Assembly: GCA_029233985.1 (NCBI GenBank)
Contig: JARGOK010000001.1
Coordinates: forward strand, 960,026 to 1,024,025
Origin: Candidatus Altimarinota bacterium
GTDB taxonomy: Bacteria; Patescibacteriota; Gracilibacteria; JAUYGZ01
DNA: 64,000 nucleotides
Direction of reading: 5' to 3'
Shown here: positions 61,467 to 64,000 of the stretch, one piece after another
Position numbering within the stretch: the first letter of the stretch is position 1
How the letters are laid out: each line of letters opens with the position of its first letter
The notes under the pieces: model-generated
The model's database searches: none
Told to the model about the DNA's origin: nothing
Seen by the model: only the letters and a program-made list of their open reading frames with translations
Made by a program: the position numbers and the translations under genes

Positions 61467-64000
61467 TTAGAGGGTGCACATTCCACAGGCTGCTGAACAG
61501 GACTTAGATACTTTTTCCCCGTTGACTGTTCTGTTACAGTAGTTCGCTACTCTACTTGCAGATTTTTGAGCGTTTTTTGTGAGCCAATCGCATGTCTGAG
61601 TCGACCCATTATTGATAGTGAAGTTATAGGTAGGGCTGTCTGCACAAGCTGTTTGTTGAGTTTGACACTTGTCTCCAGAATATCCACTATTACACTCACA
61701 GGCACCATTATTGGCTATTCCGTTTGATCCACAGTCGAGAGATTGGATTGTACCGTCTTCTCGAAGTTCTTTGAGGAGTTCTAGAATGAGTGCTCTTACA
61801 GAGTTTTTAGACGATCTCATTTCTGCTAGTTTTCTTACTTTCTGAACACGAGTGAGGTCATCGTCATTGAAAATCCCATTTCTATCACTAATCCATTCTA
61901 CGAGTACTCTTCTTACTTCTGTTTTGAGCTCCATCTTTGACATTGTTTTCATGTTTTGTCTTGTTCTCTCCTGCTTGGATTCTTGTGAGCTGTTGTTTGG
62001 TGTTGTGACATCAAGAGAAACACTCCTCGCTGATTCTCCAAAGCTGTTGCTAGCACTAATAGAGATATTGTAAGTGGTGTTCTTATCAAGATTGGTAAGG
62101 GTATAGTTTGTTGATGATGATACTGATTTTTCACCATTTACATATACTGTGTAGCTTGAAATTGAACCGTTTGATGCATCCCATTTTATGCTGATTGATG
62201 TAGGAGTTTGCTCAGTTGTGACGAGATTTTTTGGTGCAAGAGGAACGGTGTCATTTGAAGAATCACTACTACTGGAGGTGCTTCCTCCACTTCCTCCTGA
62301 GCCTCCGCTTCCTCCAGAACTACTACTGCTTCCTGAGCTTGTAGTATTTGGATCTACTATGGTTGATCTAGAGCTTGAAGACCGACGAGATGCTCCACCT
62401 CCACCTGAAATGTTTACCCCAGGAACAGTATTATCTTGTTCTATGAGGGCATCACCTGTTGTAGTTGTTTGAAGTGTGAAGGTTCCTGTTATTCCACCTG
62501 AAGATGGGTTTTTCACTATATTGATAGTACATGTTTGAGGACCAGCCACTTCGGGAGTTCCGTCATTTTGGCGAGTGATGGTGACTATTTGAGCAGCTAC
62601 ACTTGTAGAGAAAGTTCCATCCATGCTTGAACATGTTGCTCCTGAAGCTCCAGTGACATTGAACCCAACAGGGAATGTAACGACGATCTTTCCGTTTGCA
62701 GGTATTGAAATTGAATTTGTGAAGCTTGCTGTGACTGATCCTGTGAAAGAAGTAGCGCTATTTCCTAGAACAACACTTGTGGCACTGAGAACTGCAGGAG
62801 TGATTGTGTCAGCAGAAACAGCGATATCTTGTTGTCGAGATACATCTCCGTTTGTTGTTGTGAGGATACTATATGTCCCAGATAGACCAGCTACACCTGG
62901 ATTGATGATTCCTGAGATCGTACAAGTTTGTACTCCGACAGGTTCTGTTGTTCCATCAGCATTACGAGTAATGGTAACAATTTGACCTGCCACACCAGTT
63001 GTAAATGTACCGTCCATTGTTCCACATGCAGCTCCATTTGCTCCTGCTACGTTGAATCCTACAGGGAAGGTGACTTTTACCTTGTCGTCATTCAAGAGAA
63101 TCGTCGTTGTTGTGAAGGTGACGGTTACGATATTTGTTGATCCTGCAACGAAGGTTGCTGGTTCTACGTTTGTGGCTGAGAGAGCACCAACGGTTGTGTT
63201 ATCAACAGCACCTGTTGCATCTGAAGAAACAACTCCGTTTCCAGTGTCTGTTGTTGTGACAGCAGTGACAGTTTGACCTGCTGCTACAAAGAGAGAAGTG
63301 ATACCAGACATGATGATGTTTCCATTTCCTCCTGTGATAGTTCCATCAGATGTACAAGTGATGACCTGAAGGGCAGCCACACAAGCGAAGTCTCCACCTC
63401 CTCCGAATGCTTGAGAGACATAGGTGACTCCAGAAACATCCAGGTTTGTTGGCATGGTGAAGACAACGGTGTCTCCATTTCCAAGAGCAACTCCGAGAGA
63501 GAAGTCGAGTGTTGTGTTTCCTGCAGCACCAACAACAGAGTTTGTTGTGAGGGTAACGGAAGCATTGGCGTTTGATGGGGTCGTGTCGGTTACTGTTCCA
63601 GATGCATCAGTAGCGAGACCGCCATTTCCAGTGTCTGTAGCAGACCCTGAAGTAATGGTTTGAGTAGTAGCAGCGTAAATTGAAGTAATTCCTGTCATGA
63701 CGATGGTTGCTGTACCAGCGGTTACAGCACCGTTTGCGGTACATGTCACGACTTGACCAGCAGCTCCACAAACAAATGCACCACCACCACCAAAGGTTTG
63801 AGCATTGAAAGTGACTCCAGAAACATTGAGGTTTACAGGAGCTGTGAAGACAACGGTATCGGTATTTCCAATAGCTACTGGAAGAGTAATGGTAAGTGTA
63901 GTATTTCCAGCAGCACCAACAACAGCGTTTCCAGCAAGAGCGAGAGACATAGCAAGATCAGCAACGGTAGTATCAGGAATAGTTCCAGAAGCATCAGTTG
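61467..64000 (-). CDS. Repetitive secreted protein with FN3, EGF-like and ShKT-like C-terminus (5' partial)
   Basis: The frame stays open past the window end and the bases beyond ATG 63950 continue the same repeats (TDASGTIPDTT), so the start lies outside. Numbering from 63950: about 1-260 tandem repeats of one kind (VVGAAGNTTL..., DTGNGG), about 260-520 two repeats of another kind (LSATNV/LSATSV, VTFPVGFNV); then SGGGG and Ser/Gly-rich linkers; FN3 module about 575-660; a basic helical segment about 670-740; EGF-like NGACECNSGYSGDKC; and a C-terminal six-Cys module (Cys769, 787, 805, 818, 822, 825) with TCDWLTKNAQKSASRVANYC, resembling ShKT domains. Likely a secreted adhesin. A good terminator follows. 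Confidence 0.82.
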   Translation of the reverse strand, partial: TDASGTIPDTTVADLAMSLALAGNAVVGAAGNTTLTITLPVAIGNTDTVVFTAPVNLNVSGVTFNAQTFGGGGAFVCGAAGQVVTCTANGAVTAGTATIVMTGITSIYAATTQTITSGSATDTGNGGLATDASGTVTDTTPSNANASVTLTTNSVVGAAGNTTLDFSLGVALGNGDTVVFTMPTNLDVSGVTYVSQAFGGGGDFACVAALQVITCTSDGTITGGNGNIIMSGITSLFVAAGQTVTAVTTTDTGNGVVSSDATGAVDNTTVGALSATNVEPATFVAGSTNIVTVTFTTTTILLNDDKVKVTFPVGFNVAGANGAACGTMDGTFTTGVAGQIVTITRNADGTTEPVGVQTCTISGIINPGVAGLSGTYSILTTTNGDVSRQQDIAVSADTITPAVLSATSVVLGNSATSFTGSVTASFTNSISIPANGKIVVTFPVGFNVTGASGATCSSMDGTFSTSVAAQIVTITRQNDGTPEVAGPQTCTINIVKNPSSGGITGTFTLQTTTTGDALIEQDNTVPGVNISGGGGASRRSSSSRSTIVDPNTTSSGSSSSSGGSGGSGGSGGSTSSSSDSSNDTVPLAPKNLVTTEQTPTSISIKWDASNGSISSYTVYVNGEKSVSSSTNYTLTNLDKNTTYNISISASNSFGESARSVSLDVTTPNNSSQESKQERTRQNMKTMSKMELKTEVRRVLVEWISDRNGIFNDDDLTRVQKVRKLAEMRSSKNSVRALILELLKELREDGTIQSLDCGSNGIANNGACECNSGYSGDKCQTQQTACADSPTYNFTINNGSTQTCDWLTKNAQKSASRVANYCNRTVNGEKVSKSCSAACGMCTL

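Noticed and set aside
62400..64000. CRISPR-like array
   Set aside because: The repeats are long coding repeats without unique spacers.

Overview
The window reads as a stretch of chromosome from a small-genome bacterium of the Patescibacteria (Candidate Phyla Radiation) type, most plausibly near Peregrinibacteria; this is an inference from gene content and style. The signs are giant secreted proteins with poly-glycine linkers, a TraD/VirD4-like ATPase of a kind common in that group, RHS and SBBP repeat proteins, a low-GC bias with many T-rich spacers, and an almost complete lack of Shine-Dalgarno sequences. TGA is used as a stop (for example in the ATGA overlaps at 7052 and 60620), so the glycine-TGA code of Gracilibacteria/Absconditabacteria does not apply. 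One tRNA (Val, GAC) is present; there is no rRNA, phage, transposase or CRISPR array.

Layout. 1-4961: C-terminal part of a cadherin-like surface protein with an SLH-like end. 4989-14183: cell-surface glycan region, with a GT2 glycosyltransferase, an ABC polysaccharide exporter (permease plus ATPase), a UbiA-type polyprenyl-phosphate phosphoribosyltransferase, a sugar epimerase/dehydratase, an SMR/ArnE-like small flippase and two large polytopic GT-C-like proteins. 14257-25786: a wall-associated 3D/peptidoglycan-binding protein, an XRE-PAS regulator, RNase J, PRPP synthetase, RpiB, a C-terminal processing protease with an SLH-like N-terminus, a second GT2 and a RelA-like (p)ppGpp synthetase. 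25924-33090: an FG-GAP protein and a 2044-residue SpvB/RHS protein that ends in an alpha/beta-hydrolase domain. 33165-40511: purB, a CPBP protease, a small membrane protein, a sortase, an A24 prepilin peptidase, a PrsW protease, a TPR protein, a cytidylyltransferase and an FtsX-like permease. 40622-49051: a 2809-residue secreted SBBP/kelch protein. 49171-59008: alanine dehydrogenase, the TraD/VirD4-like ATPase with two unknown followers, endonuclease III, a RelE-type toxin-antitoxin pair and a large aminotransferase. 59001-61347: DUF2177, LtrA, DNA-3-methyladenine glycosylase I and tRNA-Val on the minus strand. 61467-64000: a repetitive secreted protein with an EGF-like and a six-cysteine ShKT-like C-terminus, cut by the window end.

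Taken together the window is dominated by the envelope: glycan building and export, giant adhesin-like proteins, and proteases or transpeptidases that could process them (CtpA, sortase, A24 peptidase, PrsW, CPBP). PRPP synthetase and RpiB could feed the UbiA phosphoribosyltransferase. The most distinctive non-coding features are two 75-77 nt inverted-repeat elements (36446 and 54673), a hairpin family (6133, 9859), degenerate ACTCC-type repeats that intrude into coding linkers, and a string of promoters whose -10 boxes lie 5-8 nt before ATG, pointing to leaderless translation.
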